Shown in pieces: positions 18,042 to 27,121 of a stretch of 64,000 nt of DNA (position 1 is its first letter; every line of letters begins with the position of its first letter). Position numbers and translations under genes: made by a program. The notes under the pieces were generated by a model, which worked only from the letters and a program-made list of their open reading frames with translations, did no database searches and had not been told where the DNA came from. The stretch covers positions 1,302,001 through 1,366,000 of the forward strand of contig CAVREG010000019.1 of the NCBI GenBank assembly GCA_963720075.1, in the 5' to 3' direction. Origin of the DNA: PALSA-188 sp963720075. GTDB lineage: Bacteria; Acidobacteriota; Terriglobia; Terriglobales; Acidobacteriaceae.

Positions 18042-18746
18042 TCAGTTGGGATCGGGTTTCCTGCGCATGCGAGACAGAAGAGTGTGCGGACCGCCGTATA
18101 GGAATTCGAGAGCGATGTTTCCCCCGACGAACCCCAGCAAGTTATAATTGCCCATTCGAAAAGCGTCTTTGGAGTTATACCGGCTGGGGAACCACGCGTA
18201 GACGGCAGTCATGGTACCGGCGTAGGGCGCGACCACAGCCGGGAAAGAAAATCCGTAGTGGCCGTCCTCACCCCGGCGTGCGGTCACGGTGGAAATCACC
18301 GCATGCCTTAATCGCGGCAGTATTCCTTTACACTCGCAACGGTAATAAACCGTGTCTTCGCGGAACGCTTCAGCCAGCGCATAGCGGGTCGTGGTGGTTA
18401 TTGCCGCGATGCCGAAGTCCGAACCGAACCGCTGTCCGTAAGCTTCCGCGCCCTGTTTCCATTCGGGTGGCGTGCTTTCTGCCTGGTTAATGCCAGCGGC
18501 GAACGCGGCCCCAAGAATTGGGTATGGGCCGATCACGTCAAAGGCGTAACTGCGAACTTTGGTTTTTTCACTGGGCCGCACGTACGCAATTGCGGGTGCT
18601 TCTTTGGCAACATCTGGGGATGGTGTGGAAACATCGGTCGTAGCAGTGGATGTATCTGGAGCCGATTTCGATTGCGCTCTTAACACGGCCGGCAGAATTG
18701 CCGCTGACATCGCGAACACCAAAGCGAGAAGCCCGCACATCCTCAT
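18042..18746 (-). CDS. Exported protein of unknown function
   Basis: 234 residues with a signal peptide (CGLLALVFAMSAAILPAVLRAQS). The mature part starts with a Ser/Thr-rich linker and then has FDVIGPYPILGAAFAAGINQ, a Cys pair in YYRCECKG and a glycine-rich NYNLLGFVGGNIALEF end. Similar exported proteins are common in Acidobacteriota as far as I know, but I know of no assigned role. It is convergent with rsmB. Confidence 0.65.
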   Translation of the reverse strand: MRMCGLLALVFAMSAAILPAVLRAQSKSAPDTSTATTDVSTPSPDVAKEAPAIAYVRPSEKTKVRSYAFDVIGPYPILGAAFAAGINQAESTPPEWKQGAEAYGQRFGSDFGIAAITTTTRYALAEAFREDTVYYRCECKGILPRLRHAVISTVTARRGEDGHYGFSFPAVVAPYAGTMTAVYAWFPSRYNSKDAFRMGNYNLLGFVGGNIALEFLYGGPHTLLSRMRRKPDPN

Positions 18747-18875
18747 CAGATCTCCTGAAGTTTCCGCCTAGGGTCCAACGACCATGGTTGTTGGTTCGCC
18801 ATAGGCTTGTGTCACGGTGACATCCTAGCAGCTCATCGTGCTGGACTTTCTAAAGTATTTTGGGCGGTTGCACTT

Positions 18876-19637
18876 TCAGCGAACCAAAAAGTTCACCGAA
18901 GCCCCCTCGGTCACCTTTTGTCCCGAAACAGGATCTTGAGAAACGATGGCGCTGGCGGACGTTGTGGGCGCAACAGTGGGCGGTGAGGTCTGCGAGGCTG
19001 CGCTGGGGGGTGCCACATTGGTCGGCACAGCGAGAGATACCTTTCCGATTTGTAATCCCGCATCGCGCATAGCAGCGGTCGCATTTCCCAAAGTCTGACC
19101 CACAAAGTTGGGCATAACAAACGCTATTGGCGGAGGAGTGTCGTTGACTAGAAGGCTTATTTGCGGTGCTGAAATCTGACTCGCATTCGGAACGGGGCTT
19201 TGCGCCAGCACCCGATCGGCGGGTGATCCTGAAAGTGCTATCTGAGCAACTGAACCGATATCAAGCCCGCGGCGGCGAATATTTATTTCAGCGGCGCGCT
19301 CGCTCTCTCCTATTTCATTCGGGATCTGTACCCGCTGCGGGCCCAGACTCTCAGCGACGCGCACTTGCCAGCCACGACGAACTTTTGTGCCGGCGTCTGG
19401 CGCCTGGGATAAAATTCTGCCCTCCGGCACTGTAGGACTGTAATACCGGCTGTCCACATCCATGGAGAGCCCCTGCTGTTCCACGACCCTTAGCGCTTCC
19501 GCCGGAGTCTTGCCAGCCAGATTTGCGACGCTCACCTCTCGACCGTGAATCGCAATTTGCATCGCTGTAACCGCCGACACCAATGCGACGATGAGCAACA
19601 CCAGCGCAAGAAGAACCAATCGAAAAAATGATTTCAT
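18876..19637 (-). CDS. Membrane-anchored PASTA-domain protein
   Basis: About 253 residues from the ATG at 19637. A single N-terminal membrane helix (LVLLALVLLIVALVSAVTAM) is followed by three PASTA-like repeats (VANLAGKTPAEALRVVEQQG, then VQIPNEIGESERAAEINIRR, then VMPNFVGQTLGNATAAMRDA). PASTA domains bind muropeptides or beta-lactam-like ligands, but no kinase or penicillin-binding domain is attached here, so the role is open. A Pro/Ser/Thr-rich linker lies within the last repeat. It is divergent from recQ, with starts about 60 bases apart. Confidence 0.8.
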   Translation of the reverse strand: MKSFFRLVLLALVLLIVALVSAVTAMQIAIHGREVSVANLAGKTPAEALRVVEQQGLSMDVDSRYYSPTVPEGRILSQAPDAGTKVRRGWQVRVAESLGPQRVQIPNEIGESERAAEINIRRRGLDIGSVAQIALSGSPADRVLAQSPVPNASQISAPQISLLVNDTPPPIAFVMPNFVGQTLGNATAAMRDAGLQIGKVSLAVPTNVAPPSAASQTSPPTVAPTTSASAIVSQDPVSGQKVTEGASVNFLVR

Positions 19638-19698
19638 TCGGAATTGCAGATTATATCCCGATGTACCGGCCGCTGTTGACTTCACTTATACTCTTGCC

Positions 19699-21279
19699 AT
19701 GATCCCGGCGAGCGAACTGCTCCCCACGCTTCGCAAATATTGGGGCTATGATTCTTTTCGGCCCCTCCAGGAACGTATTGTGAGTAGCCTGTTGGCCGCC
19801 CACGACGCGTGCGTGGTAATGCCGACCGGCGGCGGGAAATCGCTCTGTTATCAACTGCCGGCGTTGCTTTCTGGTAAGACCGCCGTCGTTATCTCTCCCT
19901 TGATTGCTTTGATGCAGGACCAGGCCGCCCAATTGGCGCAAATGGGAATTCCAGCCGCCGTTTTGAATAGTTCTATAACCGCCGGACAACAAACAGGATT
20001 GATCAGCAAAGCACATCAGGGCGAATACCGTCTCTTATACATTTCCCCAGAACGTCTCGCACGCGGCGATACCATGGATTGGCTGCAAAAAGTCCCAATT
20101 GCATTTTTCGCCGTGGACGAAGCTCACTGCATTTCAGAATGGGGTCACGAATTCCGCCCCGAATATCGCCAACTGAAGTGTCTGCGAACTTCATTCCCCG
20201 ACCGCCCCATCGCCGCATTTACCGCCAGCGCCACTCAGCGGGTTCGCCACGACATTCTTAGCCAGCTTCAACTTCGCAGCCCTGACAAGTACATCGCAAG
20301 TTTTCATCGGCCGAACTTGCGCTATCTGATCCGCGAATGTGCAGGCCATGAACAACAGGACTTGCTGGTAACCGCAATTCGCCAACATCCTGAAGGAAGC
20401 GTCATCGTTTACGCGCCGACGATTGATACCGTGAAGTCAACGGTGAATTTCCTGAGCAGCGAAGGCATTCCCGCGATCGCTTATCACGGCAAAATGGAGG
20501 CCGATGAACGCCGCCGCAATCAAGAGCAATGGATGTCTGACGAAGTCCGTGTGTTGGTAGGAACAATTGCCTTTGGATTGGGAATCAATAAGACAACGGT
20601 CAGAGCGGTGATTCATCTATCTCTTCCAAAGTCCATCGAACAGTATTATCAGGAGGCTGGGCGCGCGGGGCGTGACGGTGACCCCGCAGATTGCATACTT
20701 CTCTGGCAAAAGCGCGATGCTGGATTGCTGGCGTACTTCATTGAACAGGTCAGCGACCCGGCAGAGAAAGAGCGCTCGTGGGAGCGCTACCACACGATTC
20801 GGCGCTTCGTAGAATCAAAAGGCTGCCGTCATCGTTATATCTGTTCGCACTTCGGTGAGCGCACCAAATGGGAATTCTGCGAATCTTGTGATATGTGCTG
20901 CCCCTTGCCAGAATGGCTGGCTCAGGCCAAAACTTCAAAGCGCAACCTTCCGAGATCTTCAGCTCGTTCCAGAGAAGCGTCCGCGATCTCATTAGCCGCG
21001 CCCGTTCCCGCGCTCGCTCCCGAGTTGCGCGAACACATGCGACAGTGGCGGCGTGCAGCGGCGAAGCAACAAGGAGTACCCGCTTTCGTAGTGATGCACG
21101 ACACTTCGCTGGAAGAAATTTGCCGCGTGCAGCCGATGTCAATTCAAGAACTGCTTCGGGTGCACGGCTTCGGAGAACGCAAAGCAGCCATGTATGGGGA
21201 ACAAATCGTCGAAGCCTTAAGAAAGTTTCGCGCGGACGCAGATCCAATTCCTGCACAAGGCAAAGTGTTAGCAGGCTGA
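19699..21279 (+). CDS. recQ: ATP-dependent DNA helicase RecQ
   Basis: A 3'-5' helicase for recombination and fork repair. About 526 residues from the ATG at 19699 (MIPASELLPTLRKYWGYDSF). Motif 0 is FRPLQERIV, Walker A is TGGGKSLCYQLP, the DExH box is DEAHCISEWGHEFRP, motif III is AFTASAT and motif VI is QEAGRAGRDG. The zinc-binding part is intact (CRHRYICSHFG, CESCDMC). The C-terminal region ends with an HRDC-like segment (LLRVHGFGERKAAMYG). An upstream start at 19591 would overlap the divergent PASTA gene and is unlikely. Confidence 0.95.
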   Translation: MIPASELLPTLRKYWGYDSFRPLQERIVSSLLAAHDACVVMPTGGGKSLCYQLPALLSGKTAVVISPLIALMQDQAAQLAQMGIPAAVLNSSITAGQQTGLISKAHQGEYRLLYISPERLARGDTMDWLQKVPIAFFAVDEAHCISEWGHEFRPEYRQLKCLRTSFPDRPIAAFTASATQRVRHDILSQLQLRSPDKYIASFHRPNLRYLIRECAGHEQQDLLVTAIRQHPEGSVIVYAPTIDTVKSTVNFLSSEGIPAIAYHGKMEADERRRNQEQWMSDEVRVLVGTIAFGLGINKTTVRAVIHLSLPKSIEQYYQEAGRAGRDGDPADCILLWQKRDAGLLAYFIEQVSDPAEKERSWERYHTIRRFVESKGCRHRYICSHFGERTKWEFCESCDMCCPLPEWLAQAKTSKRNLPRSSARSREASAISLAAPVPALAPELREHMRQWRRAAAKQQGVPAFVVMHDTSLEEICRVQPMSIQELLRVHGFGERKAAMYGEQIVEALRKFRADADPIPAQGKVLAG

Positions 21280-21616
21280 ATAAGTAGGTCGTCGGCACCA
21301 GGGGGAGAGATTTGCCAACCGAAATTCTTGCAAAAAAGCGGGCTAAACACAGAGCCGTTTTAAAGCAGTTTTTATATCAGCTTCGGCAAATTTACCCGGC
21401 AAAGCGGCAAAGCCAACCGCTATGCGTTATAATCTATTGAGAATACAGGGCTTATCCTTCTAAGGGTTTGGCATCAGAACTGTTATACGGAAGTGTAGAT
21501 ACCCGCATCATAGGTATCGTAGTTTTCGCTACGCGAGCGACTTTAGCGACAGCCTGCAACCGGGCGTATTGATAACGAATTTTATGGGTATCAACCCGCA
21601 ACTCGGAGGAGTCCAA

Positions 21617-22462
21617 ATGAAAAAGCGTGCCCTCGTAACATTGTTCGTCGCCGGTGTGATGTGCCTGCCGGCAATGGCGCAGCAGAACACTTCGCAAAGT
21701 TCTGACCAGACGAGCGCCACTGGAAAGCCGTTACAACCACCAGCCCGCGAAGGCTTTTGGGGACGAGTAAACCCCTTTGCCCGGAAGAAATATGTTCAAC
21801 GCCAAACTGGTCCGATTCGCGACCGGCTGAACGAACTGGATGAACTCACCGCCACCAATAGCAAGGATATCAAGGACGTTGATTCCCGCGCTCAGCAGGG
21901 AATTCAGCTTGCTTCCGCAAAAGCCAATGAAGCCGACCAGCACGCGATTGATGCTGGAAACCGGGCGCAAGCGGCCCAACAAACCGCCACGCAAGCCAAC
22001 ACTCGAATTGGAAATGTCGAGCAGGTGGTCAGCAACATTGACCAATACAAGGCGTCGAACCAGACCGAAATTCGTTTCCGTCCCGGACAAAGCGTCCTGA
22101 GCAAGAACGCGAAGTCCGCTCTCGACGATATGGCAACGCCGTTAAAGGATCAGCACGGCTACATCATTGAAGTACAGGGATTCTCGTCAGGCCGAGGACA
22201 GGTCGCGATCGCGACATCGCAGAAGATGGCGGACTCGGTCGTTCGTTACCTGGTCGAGAATCACGACGTTCCGGTTTACCGTATTTATGTCGTCGGTATG
22301 GGCAACGCTCCCGTTGCTTCGGCTGACGAGCAATCAAAAACCAGGCACTCCAGTGGCGGTCGCGTCGAGATTAGTTTGCTAAAGAACAATCTCGAGCAGC
22401 TCGCCTCGTCGGACGCCGCAGTCCCGGTTGGCCAGGATCAGCAAGCGCCCACCGCCAAGTAA
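21617..22462 (+). CDS. OmpA-family outer-membrane/periplasmic protein
   Basis: 281 residues. The ATG at 21617 follows CGGAGGAG and opens a signal peptide (MKKRALVTLFVAGVMCLPAMA). The middle (about 85-150) is Ala/Gln-rich and probably a coiled coil. The C-terminal part looks OmpA-like: EIRFRPGQSVLSKNAKSALD, EVQGFSSGRG, RVEISLL. It presumably binds peptidoglycan. A strong terminator follows. A TATAAT at 21428 in the 290-base leader could be a -10 box, but I see no matching -35. Confidence 0.85.
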   Translation: MKKRALVTLFVAGVMCLPAMAQQNTSQSSDQTSATGKPLQPPAREGFWGRVNPFARKKYVQRQTGPIRDRLNELDELTATNSKDIKDVDSRAQQGIQLASAKANEADQHAIDAGNRAQAAQQTATQANTRIGNVEQVVSNIDQYKASNQTEIRFRPGQSVLSKNAKSALDDMATPLKDQHGYIIEVQGFSSGRGQVAIATSQKMADSVVRYLVENHDVPVYRIYVVGMGNAPVASADEQSKTRHSSGGRVEISLLKNNLEQLASSDAAVPVGQDQQAPTAK

Positions 22463-22484
22463 TTCTGAAAACAGCCCTCTCCAA

Positions 22485-22516
22485 AAAAAGACTCTTGCGC
22501 GAGCAAGAGTCTTTTT
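22485..22516. terminator. Bidirectional terminator
   Basis: A perfect 14-bp stem, AAAAAGACTCTTGC with GCAAGAGTCTTTTT, around a GCGA loop. T runs end the stem on both strands. It sits between the convergent OmpA-family gene and the small basic gene at 22539 and can serve both. Confidence 0.93.
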
Positions 22517-22538
22517 GTTAGTCCAAACACATCCGCAA

Positions 22539-22811
22539 CTACTGTGGTGATGTCTTGTCTTCTACCTTCTGTGCGCCTTCATCGGTCTTCTTTGCAGCCT
22601 TGTGAGTTACTTTCTTGCTCGTGTGTTTCACGGCGTGGCCGGTCTTCTTGGCTGTTTTCTTGGTTGCGCTGCCCGTGTCTTTCGCAGCATCCTTGGTTTC
22701 GTGTCCCGCATCTTTCATGTCCTGCTTGGCGCCAGTATCCTGCGAAATTCCGACCCCAGCAAGCGCAGCAATGACCACGAACGAAAAGCAGAGCCGTTGC
22801 ACAAATTTCAT
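22539..22811 (-). CDS. Small exported Lys/Ala-rich (LEA-like) protein
   Basis: 90 residues: signal peptide (LCFSFVVIAALAGVGISQ) followed by a highly charged low-complexity tail of repeated DAGHETKDAAKDTG / TKKTAKKTGHAVK-type units. The composition resembles LEA or histone-like repeats and is predicted helical or disordered. The function is unknown, with possible stress or envelope roles. It shares its terminator with the convergent gene. Confidence 0.65.
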   Translation of the reverse strand: MKFVQRLCFSFVVIAALAGVGISQDTGAKQDMKDAGHETKDAAKDTGSATKKTAKKTGHAVKHTSKKVTHKAAKKTDEGAQKVEDKTSPQ

Positions 22812-23081
22812 AATAATTTTCTCCGTTTAAAAGTCTGACGGCATTAGTGGCTTCGTAACTATACGCCACACAGCCGAGGGTAGGAGAGATGAGGTTAGAG
22901 AAGATTGCGGTAGCCTATCTGCCGCGAAAAATTTTCCACGCGAGCCGTAACCTTTGTGGACTTGTCATCCCGACCGAAGCGAAGAGCAGTGAAGAGCCTG
23001 CCCTGAGCGAACGCCGAGTGCGAACGAGGAGGAGTCAAACGGGGACCGACTCTCCCAACGGGCAAGTTCCGGCAATGAGAT

Positions 23082-23154
23082 CGCGGTAGGGATACCACTT
23101 GGCATGGTACCCCCCGCGCGGACCCGGACGGGCGCTGATTAGCGCATCCGGTTC
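23082..23154 (-). ncRNA. Group II intron domains V and VI
   Basis: Domain V is a hairpin with GCGCT/AGCGC capped by a tetraloop, a two-base bulge, and a lower stem GAACCGG/CCGGGTC. The position usually occupied by the AGC catalytic triad reads AAC, facing G. Domain VI pairs CGCGG with CCGCG and GGGGTACCA with TGGTATCCC, leaving TA bulged. The bulged A (23087) is the predicted lariat branch point. Confidence 0.75.
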
Positions 23155-24630
23155 TTATCGCGGATGGCTGGCGGCAAAGCGAACCGCGGGGTAAGGATGG
23201 AGCACTCGCGGTTGAGGAAGCCATCGGTCTGCCAGGGCGAGAATACGCGTCCAGGAAAGTGGGTGTTTCTGGCTACGGCGGCGGAGTGTCCGCCACCACT
23301 GCCCGATTAACCGTTCCCGGAATACGCCGAGACTATCGAGATTCCCCGGTACCGCATAGTAGTTGGAGTGGCCCTGCATGATCGACTTGAGCCATTGCCC
23401 GGTTTGGCGCACGGGATCGTGCATACGCTCACGGAGCTGCTGCTTAACCTCGTGCAGCTTCGCCCGCATGCGTTTGCGGATCGTCTTGCGCCTTACCGTA
23501 AACCGCCCTAGCCTATTCTTCCCGCTGATGTGCGTGAAGCCTAGAAAGTCGAACGTCTCGGGCTTGCCCTCTCCTCTACCTCTCCGGTTCTCTTCGGCAA
23601 ACCTGCCGAATTCGATCCGGCGCGTCTTATCTGGATGCAATTCCAGTCCAAACATTCCCAGTCGTTCCTGTAAGTTCTCCAAGAATCGATCCGCATCCGC
23701 TTGGTGTTGGAATCCCAAGATGATATCGTCCGCGTAGCGGATGACAACCACCTCGCCGTGTGCCCATTTCTTGCGCCACACGTTCACCCAGAGATCGAAA
23801 GCGTAGTGCAAGTAGATATTCGCGAGAAGCGGTGAAATCACCGAACCTTGCGGACTACCTGTCTTCGTGTTCGACCATTCGCCTTCCTCCATCACCCCAG
23901 CCTTGAGCCATTTCTGGATCAACCGCAGGATGCGGGGGTCAGCGACGCGATACTCCACGAACTGGACCAACCAACTCTTGTCGAGGTTATCGAAAAACCC
24001 TCGAATGTCGGCATCCAGAACGTAGTTCACCTTCTTCTTCAGGAGCGCGTACGACAGCGCATCCAGCGCCTGATGCTGGCTGCGCCCCGGGCGAAATCCG
24101 TATGAGAAGCCGAGAAAGTCTTCCTCATAAATCTGGTTGAGGATCGTAACCACGGCATGTTGGACAAGTTTGTCTTCAATAGCCGGGACCGCAAGTGGAC
24201 GCTGCCGTCCATCTGCTTTCTCTATGTACACTCTTCTCGAGGGCGTCGCTCGATAGGCTCCGCGATGAACCCGACCATGAAGATCGGTCAGCCGATCCTC
24301 TAGCCCGTCTTCATACTCCTGCCAGGTTACCCCGTCCACTCCGGGTGCGGCCTTCCTCTTGAGGGAGTAAAAGCTTTCCCGCAGCCGATCGACGGTCAGA
24401 TGGTGGAGCAAGGCGGTGAACTTCATCTCCTTATTTTTCCCTGCTGCTTTCCGCACGCCCGCCAGCCCCTGTGACACGCGCCCCCTGCTCTGTGTCGGGT
24501 ACGTGTTAGGTTGACGAACGTTCTCCTTGATCAACGGCCTTCCCTCCCCACTCTCCGCCGACGAGTCCCCGCCTTTGTTCGAATGGTTCATAGGTACTAT
24601 GCCGTTGTGTGACTCCTCGGTGACGTACAT
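23155..24630 (-). CDS. ltrA: Group II intron reverse transcriptase/maturase
   Basis: 491 residues encoded inside the intron; it reverse-transcribes and helps splice the intron RNA. The reverse-transcriptase blocks include APGVDGVTW, RPLAVPAIEDKLVQ, SYGFRPGRS, the catalytic RYADDIILG (YADD at 299-302) and SPQGSVISPLLANIYL. The C-terminal maturase/X region is present (GQWLKSIMQGHSNYYAVPGN). No HNH endonuclease domain follows, since the protein ends at HPR immediately before domain V. Several internal Met (for example residue 14) could be the true start. Confidence 0.95.
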   Translation of the reverse strand: MYVTEESHNGIVPMNHSNKGGDSSAESGEGRPLIKENVRQPNTYPTQSRGRVSQGLAGVRKAAGKNKEMKFTALLHHLTVDRLRESFYSLKRKAAPGVDGVTWQEYEDGLEDRLTDLHGRVHRGAYRATPSRRVYIEKADGRQRPLAVPAIEDKLVQHAVVTILNQIYEEDFLGFSYGFRPGRSQHQALDALSYALLKKKVNYVLDADIRGFFDNLDKSWLVQFVEYRVADPRILRLIQKWLKAGVMEEGEWSNTKTGSPQGSVISPLLANIYLHYAFDLWVNVWRKKWAHGEVVVIRYADDIILGFQHQADADRFLENLQERLGMFGLELHPDKTRRIEFGRFAEENRRGRGEGKPETFDFLGFTHISGKNRLGRFTVRRKTIRKRMRAKLHEVKQQLRERMHDPVRQTGQWLKSIMQGHSNYYAVPGNLDSLGVFRERLIGQWWRTLRRRSQKHPLSWTRILALADRWLPQPRVLHPYPAVRFAASHPR

Positions 24631-25018
24631 GCAGGCCTTGTGGCTCTGGCCTTCGCCCGCCGACCTCCGGCCTGGTTGAGCCGCAGGTGTCTCCGAGGTC
24701 TCCCGGTTCTCGTGCTTGAAGTTTCTAGGCGTGCCTGGGGTCTTCGACTACGCCGGACTGAGCAGGAGCTCGCGCTATCGCGCCTGTTCATGTTGCCTTC
24801 CGCGCATTACAAGGACGTCGGCGTCCGGATTGCATCTTTTCGGAGCTGAATACCCACCCCGCCTATCCTCTATCTACGCTTCGCTGTGTCCCTCGCGGTA
24901 GCAGCGCAAGACTCGAGGCCGAGCGGATCGCTACTCCTTTCTCGTAAGGCTCTTTCATCCTCTACTTCAAGCCGGTTTAGCCCGGCGCACTGTAATGGCG
25001 ATATTTCAACAGCTATAG

Positions 25019-25807
25019 TCAGCGTCCCGACTTCAGGGGCATTGGCGCTAAGGAATCGATGCGGTTCCGCAGACCTACTTCTATGCATTCGAGCACTTTG
25101 CTTCCGAGGAGAGCAGAAGTCAGTTTTCTAGCGCCCCCTACGATCGTGAAAGCGAGATCGTAATCAGAGCAGACACACCAATTGTGGTCCGGCGGCCACC
25201 AGTATTCGAAGCCAGGTGCTGGTGCCTTCGGAAAGGCGCACACCTCGCTCAGAGCACCCTTGACGAGTTGAGGTTTACCCGAGGAAATGAACGGGATGTC
25301 TGAAAACCGAAAGAAACATTGTTCGCTATTAGTCAACGGCATCAGTATTGAAGAAAGTTCCTTGCATTCCTCGCCTCCGAGCACCCCGTCGTCGGGACCG
25401 GAAAGGCAACGCGGCCAGCACCACGCGTCTTGTAATTTCTTGCGATACCACTCTTGGCATATCTCAGAAGTAAATGGAACGTTAAGTAACTCGGCTAGTT
25501 CCCTCCATTTGATCCGACATTTCTGGGAATCGGCTCTCCGACTCTCGATAAATGACTTTAGTGGTTCGCACGTCGGAATTCTAAGAATCGCATTTTCAGC
25601 GGGTGTGAGCGGGCGGTCGATATCGTCATAGTGTGCCTCGATCCGATGGAGAATCTTTGAATACGATTCGAAGATCGGGGGGATTAGATGCGAAACGAAG
25701 TTTCCAGTCCAGTCGAGAGCTCTAGGCTCTGGCAGTCTGTCGCGTCCGATGCGAATCCAGTCAAAGGCAGTCTCGTCGCGCTCGATCCTCATAGGAACAA
25801 CTGACAT
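25019..25807 (-). CDS. Hypothetical protein
   Basis: 262 residues, no signal peptide or membrane segment, rich in Trp (ALDWTGNFVSHLIPPIFESY, RIKWRELAELLN, EYWWPPDHNWCVCSDYDLAF). I do not recognise the family. The compact soluble look, with several Cys, fits an immunity or binding protein, but that is a guess. The group II intron sits 28 bases downstream in the same orientation. About 175 bases upstream lies the truncated aldo/keto reductase. Confidence 0.6.
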   Translation of the reverse strand: MSVVPMRIERDETAFDWIRIGRDRLPEPRALDWTGNFVSHLIPPIFESYSKILHRIEAHYDDIDRPLTPAENAILRIPTCEPLKSFIESRRADSQKCRIKWRELAELLNVPFTSEICQEWYRKKLQDAWCWPRCLSGPDDGVLGGEECKELSSILMPLTNSEQCFFRFSDIPFISSGKPQLVKGALSEVCAFPKAPAPGFEYWWPPDHNWCVCSDYDLAFTIVGGARKLTSALLGSKVLECIEVGLRNRIDSLAPMPLKSGR

Positions 25808-25983
25808 CCTATCAACATTCGTTCATCGTTGTAGACAGGCAATTTCACTCGATGAAATCCTCTTCCCTCCGGCTGTTTAGTAAAAGAAGGGTCCGCGCCC
25901 CTGAGCCGCTAGGACTCCGTTCATACTCCACATCACCACTCCTGAATGCGTCGTGACTTCTTTGTGCAGCTTGATGAAACTCG

Positions 25984-26241
25984 CTAAAGCCCTGTCATTC
26001 GCTGCAAATGTTCCGGATACCGATCGCCCTCTACCGTAATTTTCGAGGCCGCACTGTTAATTTCTCGCAGGTCGTCTGACGTGAGTTTAATTTCGAGCGA
26101 GCCAATGTTCTCGTCGAGGCGAGATAACTTGGTCGTGCCCGGGATGGGAACAATCCACGGCTTCTGCGCCAGCAGCCACGCGAGCGCGATCTGAGCCGGT
26201 GTCGCCCCTTCCGCCTGATGAGATAACTGTGTCGAGTACAT
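25984..26241 (-). pseudogene. C-terminal fragment of an aldo/keto reductase
   Basis: About 75 residues from EGATPAQIALAWLL to HLQRMTGL match, with few differences, the C-terminus of the intact aldo/keto reductase at 28153-29145. Everything upstream (TIM-barrel start, catalytic Tyr/Lys/His) is missing. The downstream flank also resembles that of the intact gene (TCCTCTTC...GGCTGTT...TTAGTAAA/CAGTTAAA), so the whole end was duplicated and then truncated. Confidence 0.8.
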
Positions 26242-26339
26242 TGCAAGTTGCCTCGAAGGGCAATTGTCTAACCAATCGCAACATTCGGAGCGACGAATTG
26301 CGGCAAGTCTGTTTAAACTTCGTCCTGACGCTCAGCTAT

Positions 26340-27086
26340 TCAGCCAGGAATTATCGACCGTTGACCGGGGTGGCCACCAGCGACTTGGGACTTCACCGCG
26401 AACAGCATCAGATAGATGCCGGTTCCGATGTCAGCTACGGCCATCGGCGGGAAACAGATGTATTGGAACAAGTCTTGTTGCTCAGGGAATACGAGATTGG
26501 CAATATACAGTCCGGTCCAGATCACCGCTGCACAAACACCAAGCGCTGATAGGAACCTTGGGATATACCGCGATTTGAAAAACAAGCAAAAAAACAGACC
26601 TGTACCAATACCAAAACAAATACCACCGAGGTTCTCCGTAGTACCCCCAATCGTGCGCATCAGGTTCACCAATGCCTGCGCGGCGATCGGTCCAGCTCCA
26701 ACCGATTGTGCTGAGACGTAGAGATGGACCCTCGCGAAGCTACACATCCGCACAATCAGGGCGAGGAATGAATCTTCCAGAGTGAAGAGCAGGGCGAGTT
26801 GAGCCAGCAGGCGATTCACAGGCCTCAGCGTTGCATAGAGCGCGAAAGCAAGTAAGGTGCTGCCCAACGTCGCAATCAGCACAGTGGAGAGACCCACTCG
26901 ATACAGCCGTTCCGACGCTGCGATTCTTGCTGCTGTTTCTGCGAAGGTCCCACTCCCCGCAACTCGGGAAATGAGTGAGCCACCGGCGAAAGCAATAACG
27001 ATCACCCCAAGGAATAGAACACCCGCCAGTCTTGCGTATGTTCGTTGCGTTTTCCACGCATCAGCATTTTCTATTTCAATTTGCAT
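26340..27086 (-). CDS. DUF4386-like membrane protein
   Basis: About 248 residues from the ATG at 27086 (GGAGG eight bases upstream). Six or so membrane helices can be seen, beginning RLAGVLFLGVIVIAFAGG. The pattern ARLAG-start, a conserved long second loop and FFKSRYIPRFLS near helix 5 fit DUF4386, a family of unknown role. The next gene upstream (27122) is a paralogue. Both lie between two aldo/keto reductase copies. Confidence 0.75.
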   Translation of the reverse strand: MQIEIENADAWKTQRTYARLAGVLFLGVIVIAFAGGSLISRVAGSGTFAETAARIAASERLYRVGLSTVLIATLGSTLLAFALYATLRPVNRLLAQLALLFTLEDSFLALIVRMCSFARVHLYVSAQSVGAGPIAAQALVNLMRTIGGTTENLGGICFGIGTGLFFCLFFKSRYIPRFLSALGVCAAVIWTGLYIANLVFPEQQDLFQYICFPPMAVADIGTGIYLMLFAVKSQVAGGHPGQRSIIPG

Positions 27087-27121
27087 TCCAGCCTCCGTCT
27101 GGCAGTGTGCTCTGCCCGCCG

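Larger units (their letters stand above)
23080..24990 (-). mobile_element. Group II intron with both ends visible
   Basis: A 1.91-kb retroelement. On the minus strand the 5' end reads GTGCGCCGGGC at 24990, matching the group II 5' consensus. The maturase gene fills domain IV. Domain V (34 bases, 23121-23154) starts directly after its stop codon, and domain VI (about 23082-23120) has a bulged A at 23087. I place the 3' end at about 23080, seven bases past the branch point. The 5' end lies 28 bases past the stop of the gene at 25019, so the insertion is intergenic. The 3' flank is a GTCATCCCGA-type repeat region. Confidence 0.85.
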
